DNA from: Clostridium uliginosum
GTDB taxonomy: Bacteria > Bacillota > Clostridia > Clostridiales > Clostridiaceae
Direction: 5' to 3'
Length of the DNA: 64,000 nt
Assembly: GCF_900112485.1 (NCBI RefSeq)
Contig: NZ_FOMG01000009.1
Span: forward strand, 1-64,000
The translations under genes were made by a program, and so were the position numbers. Positions 63,757 to 64,000 of the stretch are shown here, piece after piece; the first letter of the stretch is position 1; every line of letters starts with the position of its first letter. The notes under the pieces were generated by a model that saw nothing but the letters and a program-made list of their open reading frames with translations, did not search any database and was not told where the DNA came from.

Positions 63757-63792
63757 ATATAACAATATCAATATTCTTCTAAAACATAGCGA
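63757..63792. repeat. B-family tip
   Basis: TATAACAATATCAATATTCT followed by TCTAAAACATAGCG is one B arm, without the other. Confidence 0.55.
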
Positions 63793-63861
63793 ATAAATAA
63801 TAAAGCTATCTATATAGCGTAAATAATGTTATACTTATTAAAATAGATTGAAGTATGATTT

Positions 63862-64000
63862 AAGGCACGTTCGAAAAAATAATAGACCAATATGCTTGTT
63901 TATTTTGCGCTATACTGCGTCAGCAAGTTCTACTGATGCCCATGACATGAGTAAAACTTGCTTCCTTGTTTGACATAAAGGGAACTTTTTAGGCGGAGTT
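63862..64000. repeat. A-family element truncated by the window edge
   Basis: It starts AAGGCACGTTCGAAAAAATA with ATAGACCA next, then the inner CTGCGTCAGCAAG arm and its partner CTTGCTTCCTTGTTTGAC. The right outer tip lies beyond the window. Confidence 0.7.

Larger units (their letters stand above)
63591..64000. other. Right edge with operator and repeats
   Basis: The segment carries an operator-like dyad (63615-63634), a B tip (63757-63792) and an A element that runs off the edge (63862-64000). No gene is seen. Confidence 0.6.

Overview
The window looks like chromosome of a low-GC Clostridium sensu stricto, probably a saccharolytic or solventogenic species. The reasons are very AT-rich DNA, strong AGGAGG-type ribosome sites, a clostridial hemA-hemC-cobA/hemD-hemB-hemL cluster, a tRNA-Trp T-box in front of trpS, and Clostridium-type families (PadR/DUF1700/DUF4097, DUF3867-like, UPF0735 ACT protein). 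I see no rRNA, tRNA or CRISPR array. Family assignments come from reading the translations; no database was searched.

1-12.7 kb is an accessory region. It holds a PD-(D/E)XK transposase-like nuclease, a decayed transposase start, a two-gene Gabija-like defence operon (OLD-type ATPase/TOPRIM nuclease plus UvrD-type helicase, 1594-5729), a ~300-bp imperfect inverted repeat, a gene with a HEPN-like R-x4-H motif, two orphan multi-pass membrane proteins, a pseudogene with two in-frame stops, and a small membrane protein with a sunset-type tail. Long gene-poor gaps and remnants suggest repeated gain and loss.

12.8-36 kb carries envelope and regulation genes: a very large cyclic beta-1,2-glucan synthase-like protein (~3150 aa), a PadR-DUF1700-DUF4097 operon with two 17-bp operators on a textbook promoter, a MarR-controlled heterodimeric ABC exporter, a BlaI-type repressor with an M56 protease fused to a phosphodiester glycosidase domain, a DedA protein, and an Lrp regulator with a polysaccharide flippase.

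36-45 kb carries an aldo/keto reductase, T-box-trpS, a KimA-like potassium transporter followed by a broken copy of the trpS 3' end, a ROK regulator with a HAD phosphatase, an AAA-ATPase/PD-(D/E)XK protein and a small L7/L12-like membrane protein. 45.6-52.8 kb is the tetrapyrrole cluster making uroporphyrinogen III and precorrin-2 from glutamyl-tRNA. 52.9-64 kb holds two alpha/beta hydrolases, small or unknown proteins, the threonine genes thrC-thrB-ACT, and an LmrA/LmrB-like repressor/multidrug exporter pair.

The most unusual feature is the intergenic space. At least six families of palindromic MITE-like elements (called A, B, C/D, E, F and G here) fill gaps from 11 kb to the right edge. Some families with different outer arms share the same ~63-bp three-tier hairpin core, so they look modular. 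Copies lie in the hemA promoter region, between hemB and hemL, and around a small membrane-protein gene.
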